Source: Dokdonia sp. Hel_I_53
GTDB lineage: Bacteria > Bacteroidota > Bacteroidia > Flavobacteriales > Flavobacteriaceae
Direction of reading: 5' to 3'
DNA: 64,000 nucleotides
Assembly (NCBI RefSeq): GCF_007827465.1
Contig: NZ_VISL01000001.1
Location: 439,001-503,000, forward strand
Positions 9,015-17,449 of the stretch are shown here, piece by piece. The translations under genes were made by a program, and so were the position numbers. Position 1 is the stretch's first letter. Every line of letters begins with the position of its first letter. The notes below the pieces were generated by a model that saw only the letters and a list, made by a program, of their open reading frames with translations, did not search any database and was not told the DNA's origin.

Positions 9015-10001
9015 TTATAAACCGTCTGGATTTATACCATCCTTACGCTTTCTTTTTGAGCTACTGCTTTTTCTGGAAGCTTTCTTAGAAGTGCCTATTT
9101 TTTTAGTATCTTTTGAAGTGTCCTTTAAAATATCATCTTTTTTATGCAAATCTAAACGATAGGAAAGACCAGCCGAAACATTCCATCGTGATGGGGTATT
9201 TTTTAAATTTATGAGACCACTTACGTCTATTTGAAAATCATCTGTTATTAAGTATGCAGCGCCACCTCTAAATAAATAATCTGCATACAGATCTCCACTA
9301 ATTATTTGATACTCGCCAAAACCAGCAAACTTAGAGCTAAAAGAGTGTGTCATTGTGGTAATCCACGAAGTAGTAGGGTAGGTTGAGCTTATTCTATCAA
9401 ATATGACATTATTTACCCAGACCCATGGTCCCCAGTTGTGTTGCGTGATAATTGCAGCGGTAGGACTAACGCCAGAATCCCGTAGCGGATAGATTTTATT
9501 ATCTTCAAAATCAAAAACCGCCCCTCCGTAAACACTTACTGCGGGGATGAGTGTTTTCCATTTAAATTTATTATTAGCATGATAGCTATATAAATTTATT
9601 TCTTCTTTTGAATATTTATAAGGATCGTAAAGAAGATACTTTGCACCCACTTGTAGTGTCTCTATACCCGCTTTTATTTCTGGATTTGACGTTCCAGACG
9701 TAAAGTTTACCTCATTACGTTGGTATCTAAAATCAGCATTAAGCTCTAATTGCTCAAATAATAGGCCATATCTAAGGGCTGCATTAAAGCCAGTGATATC
9801 TGTATCTGTTCTTAATAATTCGTGAGAATCATTTCCTATGTCAAAACCAGTTTCTAGTTGCGCTACAGATCTACCTACACTAAAAGCACCTTGTGATTCA
9901 CCAGGTCTATTAGAATTTATAGTTTCTGTATACTGTGCATTTATAGTAAGGCTTACGGAAATGACACCTAATATTAATAAGCGGTCTATAAGTTTTTTCA
10001 T
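9015..10001 (-). CDS. Outer-membrane beta-barrel 'transporter' family protein
   Basis: Exported protein of 328 residues. Signal peptide MKKLIDRLLILGVISVSLTINAQ probably ends at NAQ. The mature part starts YTETINSNRPGESQGAFSVG and has alternating amphipathic strands ending in aromatic residues, as in outer-membrane barrels of the phenol-degradation MetA-like family (Pfam 13557) that are annotated 'transporter' in Bacteroidota. A basic serine- and lysine-rich tail (about residues 285-328, KKASRKSSSSKRKRKDG) follows the last strand and is unusual for a barrel. It could bind a polyanion or be disordered. The cargo is unknown. Confidence 0.75.
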   Translation of the reverse strand: MKKLIDRLLILGVISVSLTINAQYTETINSNRPGESQGAFSVGRSVAQLETGFDIGNDSHELLRTDTDITGFNAALRYGLLFEQLELNADFRYQRNEVNFTSGTSNPEIKAGIETLQVGAKYLLYDPYKYSKEEINLYSYHANNKFKWKTLIPAVSVYGGAVFDFEDNKIYPLRDSGVSPTAAIITQHNWGPWVWVNNVIFDRISSTYPTTSWITTMTHSFSSKFAGFGEYQIISGDLYADYLFRGGAAYLITDDFQIDVSGLINLKNTPSRWNVSAGLSYRLDLHKKDDILKDTSKDTKKIGTSKKASRKSSSSKRKRKDGINPDGL

Positions 10002-10018
10002 AGAGAAGGGTTAATATT

Positions 10019-10026
10019 CAAATATA
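10019..10026 (-). promoter_or_regulatory. Putative -7 element (TATATTTG)
   Basis: Reads TATATTTG on the minus strand, matching TAnnTTTG, about 18 bases upstream of the barrel gene start. No TTG is found at the expected -33 spacing. Confidence 0.35.
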
Positions 10027-10108
10027 TGAGAATTTATCTTTTTTTTAAGCTTATGTGCAGTATTGTTGCGCTCATTAATTATTAATTTTGAATCAAAATT
10101 ATTTAAAT

Positions 10109-10369
10109 ATGCTATTAGTAGCAGAAATTCCAAGTTTTTTAAAAACTCTAGCGATAATCTTGCTTATCTATTTTGTGCTTCGCTTCCTAGGTAGATTAGC
10201 GTGGCCATACATAGTTAGATACCTCACAAAAAAAGCAGGTGAAAAAATGCAGAGCGCCTTCAAAGGCTTTCAGCAGCAGACTACTAAAACTCAAATGCCA
10301 CCAAAGGATGTTCCTAAAAAGTCTAGTGAAGTTGTTGGGGAATATATTGATTACGAAGAAATAGATTAG
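10109..10369 (+). CDS. DUF4834 family small membrane protein
   Basis: Small protein of 86 residues recognised as the DUF4834 type of Bacteroidota. I chose ATG 10109 (MLLVAEIPSFLKTL) over an in-frame TTG at 10088 because a membrane helix follows at once, AIILLIYFVLRFLGRLAWPYIV. The rest is a hydrophilic lysine- and glutamine-rich tail ending in an acidic motif, VVGEYIDYEEID. Single-pass topology with a cytoplasmic tail is likely. Function unknown. It lies about 100 bases upstream of the FAD-dependent dehydrogenase. Confidence 0.75.
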   Translation: MLLVAEIPSFLKTLAIILLIYFVLRFLGRLAWPYIVRYLTKKAGEKMQSAFKGFQQQTTKTQMPPKDVPKKSSEVVGEYIDYEEID

Positions 10370-10370
10370 A

Positions 10371-10435
10371 ATTTCATTTATTCATAAATAATTTGAAGAA
10401 AGTTTACAGTTAAAGACTTTCTGTATGAATGAAAT
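10371..10435 (+). other. Nested inverted repeat in intergenic DNA
   Basis: An outer arm ATTTCATT (10371-10378) pairs with AATGAAAT (10428-10435), and an inner arm AGAAAGT (10397-10403) pairs with ACTTTCT (10416-10422). There is no T run after it, so it is not a standard terminator. It could fold at the 3' end of the DUF4834 mRNA or in the leader of the next gene. Confidence 0.3.
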
Positions 10436-10469
10436 GGGATTAAAATGTTGAACAACGTATCTTCGCTGC

Positions 10470-12029
10470 ATGTCAACACTTGTACAAATTAACGTTTTAC
10501 CTCATCAAACAGAAGATGATGATTATATTGCAGAGCTAGCTTTTAAAAAAGCTAGACTTAGAGCAGATGATGTACGGGAGTGGGACATCCGAAAGCGTAG
10601 TATCGATGCACGTAAATCTCCAGTAAAAATTTCGCTCCAAATCGAGTTTTGGAAAAAGGACGAAGAGCGACCTAAAATACCACCATTCATTCCTCAAGAT
10701 GTTTCTCAGGCTCCAGAGATTGCCATTATAGGCGCTGGACCTGCAGGTTTGTATGCTGCTTTGAGAGCCGTAGAGGGCGGACTCAAGCCAATAGTGTATG
10801 AACGTGGTAAAGATGTAAGAGCAAGACGCCGGGATCTTGCTGCTATTAATAAAGAACATATTGTAAATCCAGAATCAAACTACTGTTTTGGAGAAGGAGG
10901 AGCTGGTACCTATTCTGATGGTAAACTATATACGCGATCTAAAAAGAGAGGTAATGTTTTAAAAGCATTAGAGTGGTTTGTCCATTTCGGCGCGGTAGAA
11001 GATATTCTAGTAGATGCACATCCTCATATAGGAACAAATAAACTACCTAAGATCATCACTGCTATGCGTGAAGCCATCATTGAATACGGTGGAGAAGTTC
11101 ATTTTAATAGCAAGCTCACAGACATAAGTGTTAAGGATAATGCGATAGAAGCCATCCAAATTAATGAGGGAAAGTGGTTATCTTATTCTAATGTTATTTT
11201 AGCTACGGGACATAGTGCACGAGATATATTTTACTTATTACATAAACGTAATATTAAAATTGAGGCAAAGCCTTTTGCCATAGGCGTGCGTATTGAGCAT
11301 AAACAGGAATTAATTGATAATATTCAATATCACTCAGATGGAGATAACCCGTATTTACCACCAGCATCGTATAGTTTAGTACAGCAGGTAGATGGTATGG
11401 GAGTATATTCTTTTTGTATGTGTCCAGGAGGGATTATTGCACCTTGTGCAACCGCTCAAGAAGAGATCGTCACTAATGGTTGGAGCCCTAGCAAACGTGA
11501 TAATCCTTATGCAAATTCTGGTATTGTAGTAAGTGTTACCCCAGAAGACTTACCTAACTATAAAGAAGGAGATCCATTTGTATGCTTAGATTTTCAAAAA
11601 TCTGTAGAGCGTTCCTGCTGGGAAGCTGCTGGTAAAACACAAGCTGCACCTGCACAGCGCATGCGAGATTTTGTTGATGGTCGGGTGTCTAAAAACTTTC
11701 CGAAAACCTCTTATCAGCCAGGCATTGTTTCAGTAGACCTCAATAAAGTACTTCCTAACATTCTTTCTAAAAGACTTAAAAAAGCATTTGTCGCTTTCGG
11801 TAAAAAGATGAAAGGATACCTAACTAACGAGGCAATCATTCATGCTCCAGAAAGCCGTACCTCTTCACCGGTTTCTATCCCACGTAAATGGGAAACATTA
11901 GAGCATGTGGATATTAAAGGTTTGTATCCTTGTGGGGAAGGAGCGGGTTATGCTGGAGGAATCATTTCTGCAGCTATTGATGGTATTAATTGTGTAGATA
12001 AGATAGTAGAAAAAATTGTTGAAAAGTAA
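10470..12029 (+). CDS. NAD(P)/FAD-dependent oxidoreductase (COG2509-like)
   Basis: Flavoprotein of 519 residues resembling the uncharacterised 'FAD-dependent dehydrogenase' family. A basic N-terminal domain of about 85 residues (RLRADDVREWDIRKRSIDARK) precedes the FAD-binding dinucleotide fold IAIIGAGPAGLYAALRAVEGG with its acidic end YERG. Later motifs are CFGEGGAGTYSDGKLYTR, NVILATGHSARD, and the C-terminal GLYPCGEGAGYAGGIISAAIDG that closes the FAD site. Substrate unknown; the N-terminal domain resembles an RNA- or ligand-binding module. Start ATG 10470. Followed by a palindrome copy 11 bases after the stop. Confidence 0.9.
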   Translation: MSTLVQINVLPHQTEDDDYIAELAFKKARLRADDVREWDIRKRSIDARKSPVKISLQIEFWKKDEERPKIPPFIPQDVSQAPEIAIIGAGPAGLYAALRAVEGGLKPIVYERGKDVRARRRDLAAINKEHIVNPESNYCFGEGGAGTYSDGKLYTRSKKRGNVLKALEWFVHFGAVEDILVDAHPHIGTNKLPKIITAMREAIIEYGGEVHFNSKLTDISVKDNAIEAIQINEGKWLSYSNVILATGHSARDIFYLLHKRNIKIEAKPFAIGVRIEHKQELIDNIQYHSDGDNPYLPPASYSLVQQVDGMGVYSFCMCPGGIIAPCATAQEEIVTNGWSPSKRDNPYANSGIVVSVTPEDLPNYKEGDPFVCLDFQKSVERSCWEAAGKTQAAPAQRMRDFVDGRVSKNFPKTSYQPGIVSVDLNKVLPNILSKRLKKAFVAFGKKMKGYLTNEAIIHAPESRTSSPVSIPRKWETLEHVDIKGLYPCGEGAGYAGGIISAAIDGINCVDKIVEKIVEK

Positions 12030-12039
12030 AAAGGTATCA

Positions 12040-12055
12040 CGCTTTCGCGAAAGCG
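12040..12055. repeat. Dispersed palindrome, copy 3 (intergenic)
   Basis: Exact core 12041-12054, dyad 16 bp. It sits between two convergent genes, 11 bases past the stop of the oxidoreductase gene. Confidence 0.9.
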
Positions 12056-12104
12056 CAACACCCTTTATACTATTTGCATTTTTAATAATTAAGGATAAAT
12101 TCAC

Positions 12105-14216
12105 CTATTTCTTAACCATAGTTTTCTTTATCAAATTACCATTTACTTGAATTGTTGCAAAATAAATGCCTGGAGGCAAATGCTGAATCTGAACCGCATT
12201 AGATGATTTGAGATTACCCTCTAAAACAGTAGCTCCTGTCACATTAGTGATTAAGAGATCTCCAAAAGTGTCGTTTGAATTTGTAGATACAATACGTACT
12301 TCATCAGCCATCGGATTGGGAAAAAGAGTCACATTTTCATTAGAGATTTCTAGAGCACCTGTTGTTGAAGGGGAGTTGTCAAATTCAATAAACCCTGGGC
12401 AATTCATTATTTGACTATACGACCCGCCACAAGAATTATCTTGGTATACTGAAGTATTCGTAGGTTGCGCCTCTGCTTGTAAAGTACTACCGTCTATTCT
12501 TAACCAATCTATCTCAGCATCTCTTGTATAGCTATCGTTAATGTAGGTTATTCGGGGAGTTCCAGTTACCGTGGTAGCAACTGTAAACTCTTTGAAGTTT
12601 TTACTTAAATTAAATGTGCCTAAGGTAGTTTGGTCAATTACCAGCTCAATTTTTTCTTCACCTGTAACACCTTTAGCTCGAATAGTATATTGCGTATCAG
12701 AATTAGATGGTCGTGAAATAAAAGTCGTTTTATTTAAATTAAAAGCCCCATCATTAAAAGAAAACCTCATAACTTGGTCCTTTCCTCCGGCTATAAAAAT
12801 ATCTCTTAACGTCACCGTTTCCCATTGTTGCCATCCAGAAGTATTAGGTACAGCAATTGTACCCAAAGAAGTGCCTTCTAGACTTAAACTAATAGATTTA
12901 TTAGAAGATCTTGTGCTGGCTACTCTAAATTCTATATCATACGTGCCTGCCGTAATATTTGAAATGGTATACTCAAGCCACTCTCCGTCTGTTGTAAATC
13001 CTACGTTATGACCTCCTCCCGTATCTGTCGTAGGCTCTTTGTCTACATCATCTGAGCGTAGTGAATTCCCGTAATTGCCGCTAGTACTATCAAAGTAAGC
13101 AACCGAGTTACCGCCGTTATCATAATCTTCTGCTTCTATAGTACCGGGTATGTTATGAATAGCATAGGCGGTTTGATTAGTAGGTGAAGGAGTAATAGAA
13201 GTGGTCCAGTTTTTAATGATATCCTGCACAAAGAAACCAATGGTAGTTAAATTATTAGCGATTAGCCCATTTATACCAGTTCCAGAAGCAACTACAGAAG
13301 CACCTTCGTTTTTGTCACTAATAGACCAATTTGCGTGGCTGATGTGATTTTCTTTTAAAAATTCCATCCATTTATTGGTCTCTTCGATTGCGGCACCTCC
13401 ATCACCATTAGCATTTACTGCACCCCACTCTGTAACAAAAAGCGCAATCCCGTTATTCATAGCAGTTCTAGCGTCATTACGCAAAGACTCACCATGTGTT
13501 CCTGCGTAAAAGTGCAGTGTGTACGCAGTGTTCTGATCGTTAAGGGGATTAAGCGATGCTTGTGTAACTTTTTGAGAGTAAAAAGAGGTACCTACAACGA
13601 TTAAATTGTCGGGATCGTTTGATCTTATTGCCTGTGTAACAGCTTCTGCGTACGCTTTTATTTCTGACCAGGGTTGCCCAATAGGTTCATTGTAAACTTC
13701 ATAAATAACATTGGGATAAGATCCGTAAAGCTGAGACATTTCTGTAAAGAATTGTACAGCTTGATTTTGATAATCTTCTGCATTATGGGAATGCCAGTCT
13801 ATAATCACATAGATACCTTCTGCAATAGCCGCATCTACAATAGCGATTACTTTTGCTTTTTCTTGAGCTGGATTAGAAATATATCCATTGTAATCTTCTA
13901 CGCCCATTGCCGCTCTTATTATTGAAGAATTCCATTCTGGTCCAGCAATTTTTGAGACAGTTTGTGCAGTATAAAATTGGGCTCCTTCACTGTAATTACT
14001 CCAGAAAATACTATTTCCTGCAAGACTTATGGGGGAGCCAGACTGGTTGGTAACTTTGTTACCAGTAACGGTGAGACGGCCATTTTGCTCAACGACGCTT
14101 TGAGCAGTTATCAGTAACATACTTGAACTAAACCATAAAATAAGTAGTAAGGCTAGCGTAAGCTTTGGGAAACTATTAAAATAACTAATTACGTGGGTAG
14201 GGGTACTTTTTTTCAT
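12105..14216 (-). CDS. Secreted GH5 endoglucanase-like enzyme with CBM6, CBM60-like and T9SS domains
   Basis: Secreted multidomain glycoside hydrolase of 703 residues. Order: signal peptide 1-39; GH5 catalytic domain about 40-337; CBM6-like module about 355-500 (IEAEDYDNGG, GEWLEYTISN, GWQQWETVTL); a second beta-sandwich module about 508-600, resembling CBM36/60 calcium-dependent xylan binders (YTIRAKGVTGEEKIEL, RITYINDSYTRDAEIDWLRIDG); type IX sorting domain about 625-703 (VTLFPNPMADEV, LPPGIYFATI). Catalytic residues by family pattern are Glu177 in IYEVYNEP (acid/base) and Glu263 in FVTEWGAV (nucleophile). The family acts on beta-1,4-glucans; the exact substrate (cellulose, mixed-linkage glucan or xylan) cannot be told. 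Stands alone, with no SusC/D pair nearby. Confidence 0.93.
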   Translation of the reverse strand: MKKSTPTHVISYFNSFPKLTLALLLILWFSSSMLLITAQSVVEQNGRLTVTGNKVTNQSGSPISLAGNSIFWSNYSEGAQFYTAQTVSKIAGPEWNSSIIRAAMGVEDYNGYISNPAQEKAKVIAIVDAAIAEGIYVIIDWHSHNAEDYQNQAVQFFTEMSQLYGSYPNVIYEVYNEPIGQPWSEIKAYAEAVTQAIRSNDPDNLIVVGTSFYSQKVTQASLNPLNDQNTAYTLHFYAGTHGESLRNDARTAMNNGIALFVTEWGAVNANGDGGAAIEETNKWMEFLKENHISHANWSISDKNEGASVVASGTGINGLIANNLTTIGFFVQDIIKNWTTSITPSPTNQTAYAIHNIPGTIEAEDYDNGGNSVAYFDSTSGNYGNSLRSDDVDKEPTTDTGGGHNVGFTTDGEWLEYTISNITAGTYDIEFRVASTRSSNKSISLSLEGTSLGTIAVPNTSGWQQWETVTLRDIFIAGGKDQVMRFSFNDGAFNLNKTTFISRPSNSDTQYTIRAKGVTGEEKIELVIDQTTLGTFNLSKNFKEFTVATTVTGTPRITYINDSYTRDAEIDWLRIDGSTLQAEAQPTNTSVYQDNSCGGSYSQIMNCPGFIEFDNSPSTTGALEISNENVTLFPNPMADEVRIVSTNSNDTFGDLLITNVTGATVLEGNLKSSNAVQIQHLPPGIYFATIQVNGNLIKKTMVKK

Positions 14217-14422
14217 AATTAAATTTTTAATTTATAAGAAGATTTAAAATATTTATACGTTCATAAATGTAATTTAGATTGAAGTTTGTAAGAATTTACT
14301 TTTAAATATACTTTAGATATCTGTAAAGTACATTATATGTCTTTAAAATACCAATGTACATAAAATCTTTTAACTTCCTCTAATTATTTTATGAGATGGG
14401 TTGAAACTACTATTTTTACAAG

Positions 14423-15289
14423 GTGAGTAATCGTGTAAAAATTATTGAATGTCCTCGAGATGCTATGCAAGGCATTAAGCAATGGATCCCTACTGAAAAA
14501 AAAGTACAGTATATACAATCTCTATTGCGTTGTGGTTTTGATACCATTGATGTAGGAAGTTTTGTATCTCCTAAGGCGATTCCACAAATGAAAGATAGCG
14601 CGTCTGTCTTAGAACAATTAGATCTTTCAAAAACAGATAGTAAACTCCTAACCATTGTTGCGAACCTTCGTGGTGCCCAAGAGGCTGTAAAGCATGATAT
14701 GGTAGATTATTTAGGCTATCCTTTTTCTATTTCTGAGAATTTCCAGATGCGTAACACTCATAAAACGATTGACCAATCTGTTGAGCTATTAAAAGAAGTT
14801 ATAGCCCTCGCTCACAAGCATGATAAAGAACTTGTCGTGTATATTTCCATGGGATTTGGGAATCCATACGGAGATCCGTGGAATGTAGATATCGTAGGGG
14901 AGTGGACGGATAAATTATACCAAATGGGAGTGAAAATTCTCTCACTCTCTGATACAGTAGGAAGCTCTGATCCAAAAACAATTGATTACCTTTTTTCAAA
15001 TTTGATTCCAAGTTATACAGATGTTGAATTTGGCGCACATTTACATACTACTCCTACAAAATGGCATGAAAAGGTAGATGCTGCCTATAAAGCAGGCTGT
15101 AGGAGGTTCGATGGTGCCATCCAAGGTTTTGGTGGTTGTCCTATGGCAAAAGACGAATTGACAGGGAATATGCCGACGGAAAAACTAGTTTCTTATTTTT
15201 CGTCCGTAAAAGCAAACGATAATGTGAACACCATGAGTTTTGAAAGTAGCTATAATGAAGCTCTTAAGGTTTTTCAGATGTATCACTAG
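14423..15289 (+). CDS. Hydroxymethylglutaryl-CoA lyase
   Basis: TIM-barrel lyase of 288 residues that cleaves HMG-CoA to acetyl-CoA and acetoacetate, the last step of leucine breakdown. Motifs: IECPRDAMQG at the N-terminus (usually PRDGLQ; here with AM), the metal-ligand segment GAHLHTTP, and the active-site loop QGFGGCPMAKDELTGNMPTE with its catalytic cysteine. The start is GTG at 14423, the only sensible initiator, with no ATG nearby. It is a single gene. Its last 26 bases overlap the end of the convergent MFS transporter gene. Other leucine-pathway genes are not in the window. Confidence 0.93.
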   Translation: MSNRVKIIECPRDAMQGIKQWIPTEKKVQYIQSLLRCGFDTIDVGSFVSPKAIPQMKDSASVLEQLDLSKTDSKLLTIVANLRGAQEAVKHDMVDYLGYPFSISENFQMRNTHKTIDQSVELLKEVIALAHKHDKELVVYISMGFGNPYGDPWNVDIVGEWTDKLYQMGVKILSLSDTVGSSDPKTIDYLFSNLIPSYTDVEFGAHLHTTPTKWHEKVDAAYKAGCRRFDGAIQGFGGCPMAKDELTGNMPTEKLVSYFSSVKANDNVNTMSFESSYNEALKVFQMYH

Positions 15290-16574
15290 CAATTGGAGAC
15301 TGTTCGCTTTCGCGAAAGCGAACTATACGTACTCTCCTTAGTAAAACCGCAGCTAGAATTCCAATTAGGGAAAATAACGCAAACCATATAAATAGCTGAT
15401 TGTAACCCGCTCTTCCAGCAAAATTATCTAGATAATATCCAATCATAGGTCCAGCAAAAATATCTGGCGTATAACCTACCAGAGATATGATGCCTACTGC
15501 CGTGCCCGTAAGGTGAACTGGTATATTTCCTTCGGCTAGCACTGCAAAATATAAAACACGTGCAGCATACACACCAATAGCTGTAACTGTCATCGAAAGC
15601 AGGTATATTATTGCTTGTGTGCTTGCCAGGTCTGTAATCAATAACAAACTTCCAAAAAGGCAAAGGGCAAATCCAACTAAAAGATATTTTGTTGGTTTAG
15701 AACGATCTGCAAGGTAGCCAAAACTAACACCTACAATAGGTCTTATAAAGAGAAGATAGGTTCCTACTTTACCTGAGTCAATAGCATTAAATTTTAAAAC
15801 ATCACTAGCAAATTGTGGAAGTATGTCTGTAATTTTATATCCAAAATAGGCACAAACAATTATAACCATCAATAACCAAACCGATGGCAGTCGAAGGACT
15901 TTTTTAGAATCTTTCCAGCGCACCTTATTCTTTACATCCTGCGCTACAACTGTGTCAAACTTTAGAAAATAATATACGAGTATACCAATAAGAGCGATAG
16001 TAATTGATGCTCCATATATGATAATGTGTAATGCACGAGTCTTTTCTGCTAAGGTCATATTTTGATCATTACCTTTAGTAACGATGGCAAATATGCTTAC
16101 ACCTATAATACCTAAAATTACTCCTACCATCCCACGTCCTCCATCCAGAAAACCAAAAGCCTTGCCTTGACTTCTAGTACCGCCCCACAATCGTGTAGCT
16201 TTAATCATAGCGGCCCAGAAAAGAAAAATAGTAGTTACTCCCCAATAACCATAGACTATCTGCAAAATGATTATTGTGGGATTATTTGCTAGTACAATGC
16301 CACCTAAAGCGGTTGTAAATAACGATATAGTAATAAGTTTTCTAGGTTCATATACGTCTGCTATGAAACCGCCCAAACCATAAGAAATCATAGCAGCAAT
16401 ACCATAAATGGAAAAGCAATACCCAAGCTCCGTATTAGTGATATTTAATACCTCTAATAGTGTTGGTCTAAATATCCTAGCAATTACAAATGGTAATATA
16501 AAAACGGCCTCTCCAGCTAAGATAAGTAGTACGATAGTGCCAATAGACCTCTTTTTTATACGTGAGTTTTTCAA
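15264..16574 (-). CDS. MFS transporter
   Basis: Membrane transporter of 436 residues with about 12 hydrophobic segments, as usual for the major facilitator superfamily. The typical loop between helices 2 and 3 appears as GGFIADVYEPRKLI, and its equivalent in the second half as GYLADRSKPTKYLL. The substrate is not evident; the fold resembles sugar-phosphate or organic-anion antiporters. A palindrome copy lies in the region for the cytoplasmic C-terminal tail (RIVRFRESEQSPIASD), where it supplies FRES. The gene end overlaps the HMG-CoA lyase gene tail to tail by 26 bases, so the two transcripts are antisense to each other at their ends. Confidence 0.88.
   Translation of the reverse strand: MKNSRIKKRSIGTIVLLILAGEAVFILPFVIARIFRPTLLEVLNITNTELGYCFSIYGIAAMISYGLGGFIADVYEPRKLITISLFTTALGGIVLANNPTIIILQIVYGYWGVTTIFLFWAAMIKATRLWGGTRSQGKAFGFLDGGRGMVGVILGIIGVSIFAIVTKGNDQNMTLAEKTRALHIIIYGASITIALIGILVYYFLKFDTVVAQDVKNKVRWKDSKKVLRLPSVWLLMVIIVCAYFGYKITDILPQFASDVLKFNAIDSGKVGTYLLFIRPIVGVSFGYLADRSKPTKYLLVGFALCLFGSLLLITDLASTQAIIYLLSMTVTAIGVYAARVLYFAVLAEGNIPVHLTGTAVGIISLVGYTPDIFAGPMIGYYLDNFAGRAGYNQLFIWFALFSLIGILAAVLLRRVRIVRFRESEQSPIASDTSEKP
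15302..15323. repeat. Dispersed palindrome, copy 4 (in MFS gene)
   Basis: Core 15306-15319; perfect dyad extended to 22 bp (15302-15323). Read on the minus strand as RFRES in the C-terminal tail. Confidence 0.92.
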
Positions 16575-16734
16575 AGTAAGGGTATAGCTTCTGGTTTAAA
16601 GCAAGATACTTAATGATGCTTAGATATGAGAATTGTACCTAATTTTATTAATGAAGTTATAAAACTGTCATAAGTATGGGTTAAACCAGCTGTAGAGTGC
16701 TATAAACATAATGGGTTGTTTGTAAATTGTAGTT

Positions 16735-17382
16735 ATGGAAAAAATTGTAGTAGCAGGTGCAACTGGCACCACAGGAAATAAAATAATAGACCTTTTGAAT
16801 GAATCTCAATATTTTGAGCCTATCGCAATGGTGCGTAAGGAATCTCAAAAAGAGCAATTTGAATCAAGAGGGATTAAAACAGTAATGGCAGATCTTGAAG
16901 GAGATGTCTCACACTCCGTTAACGGTGCAGATAAAGTAATCTTTGCTGCAGGTTCTGGAGGAAAGAAAGTAAAAGAAGTAGATGAACAAGGAGCAATCAA
17001 ATTAGTAGATGCTTCCCAAAATTCAAATATTCACAAATTTGTGATGTTAAGTTCTTTAGGAGCAGATGCTCCAGGAGAAGCAGATGATTTAGAAGAATAT
17101 TTATGGGCTAAACATAATGCAGATGAGCATTTAAAAGGAAGTAAACTCAACTACACCATAGTGCGTCCTGGATCACTTACAAATGATAAAGGAAATCAAA
17201 AAATCAAATTATCTAGCTCACTTAAAGAGCAAGGAGAAATATCAAGAGATGACGTAGCACAAACGCTCGTGCGCTCACTAAATGATGATGTTGCAAACAA
17301 AAGCACATTTGAAATTATTAAAGGTGATACCTTAATAGGTGACGCTCTTGACAAAGTACAAGTGGAGAACTCAGTTATTTAA
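16735..17382 (+). CDS. NAD(P)H-binding SDR-like protein
   Basis: Cytoplasmic Rossmann-fold protein of 215 residues of the atypical short-chain dehydrogenase type (YhfK/YwnB-like, NAD(P)H-binding). The nucleotide loop is VVAGATGTTGNKIIDLL at residues 4-20. Other family features are KVIFAAGSGG, KFVMLSSLGAD and the C-terminal NYTIVRPGSLT, a conserved RPG after strand 6. Enzyme activity is uncertain, as such proteins may be reductases or redox sensors. Single gene with a terminator 20 bases downstream. Confidence 0.85.
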   Translation: MEKIVVAGATGTTGNKIIDLLNESQYFEPIAMVRKESQKEQFESRGIKTVMADLEGDVSHSVNGADKVIFAAGSGGKKVKEVDEQGAIKLVDASQNSNIHKFVMLSSLGADAPGEADDLEEYLWAKHNADEHLKGSKLNYTIVRPGSLTNDKGNQKIKLSSSLKEQGEISRDDVAQTLVRSLNDDVANKSTFEIIKGDTLIGDALDKVQVENSVI

Positions 17383-17404
17383 ATAACTGTTTCTATTGTG
17401 AAAT

Positions 17405-17438
17405 GCGGTGTATCAATTTATTGATATACCGCTTTTTT
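17405..17438 (+). terminator. Rho-independent terminator after the SDR-like gene
   Basis: Stem GCGGTGTATCAA (17405-17416) with TTGATATACCGC (17421-17432), one G-U pair, four-base loop, then six Ts. Confidence 0.85.
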
Positions 17439-17449
17439 ATTGACTAAGG

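Noticed and set aside
11785..11812. A further palindrome copy in the FAD-dependent dehydrogenase gene
   Set aside because: GCTTTCGGTAAAAAG shares only the first seven bases, has no dyad, and codes for conserved AFGKK sequence.
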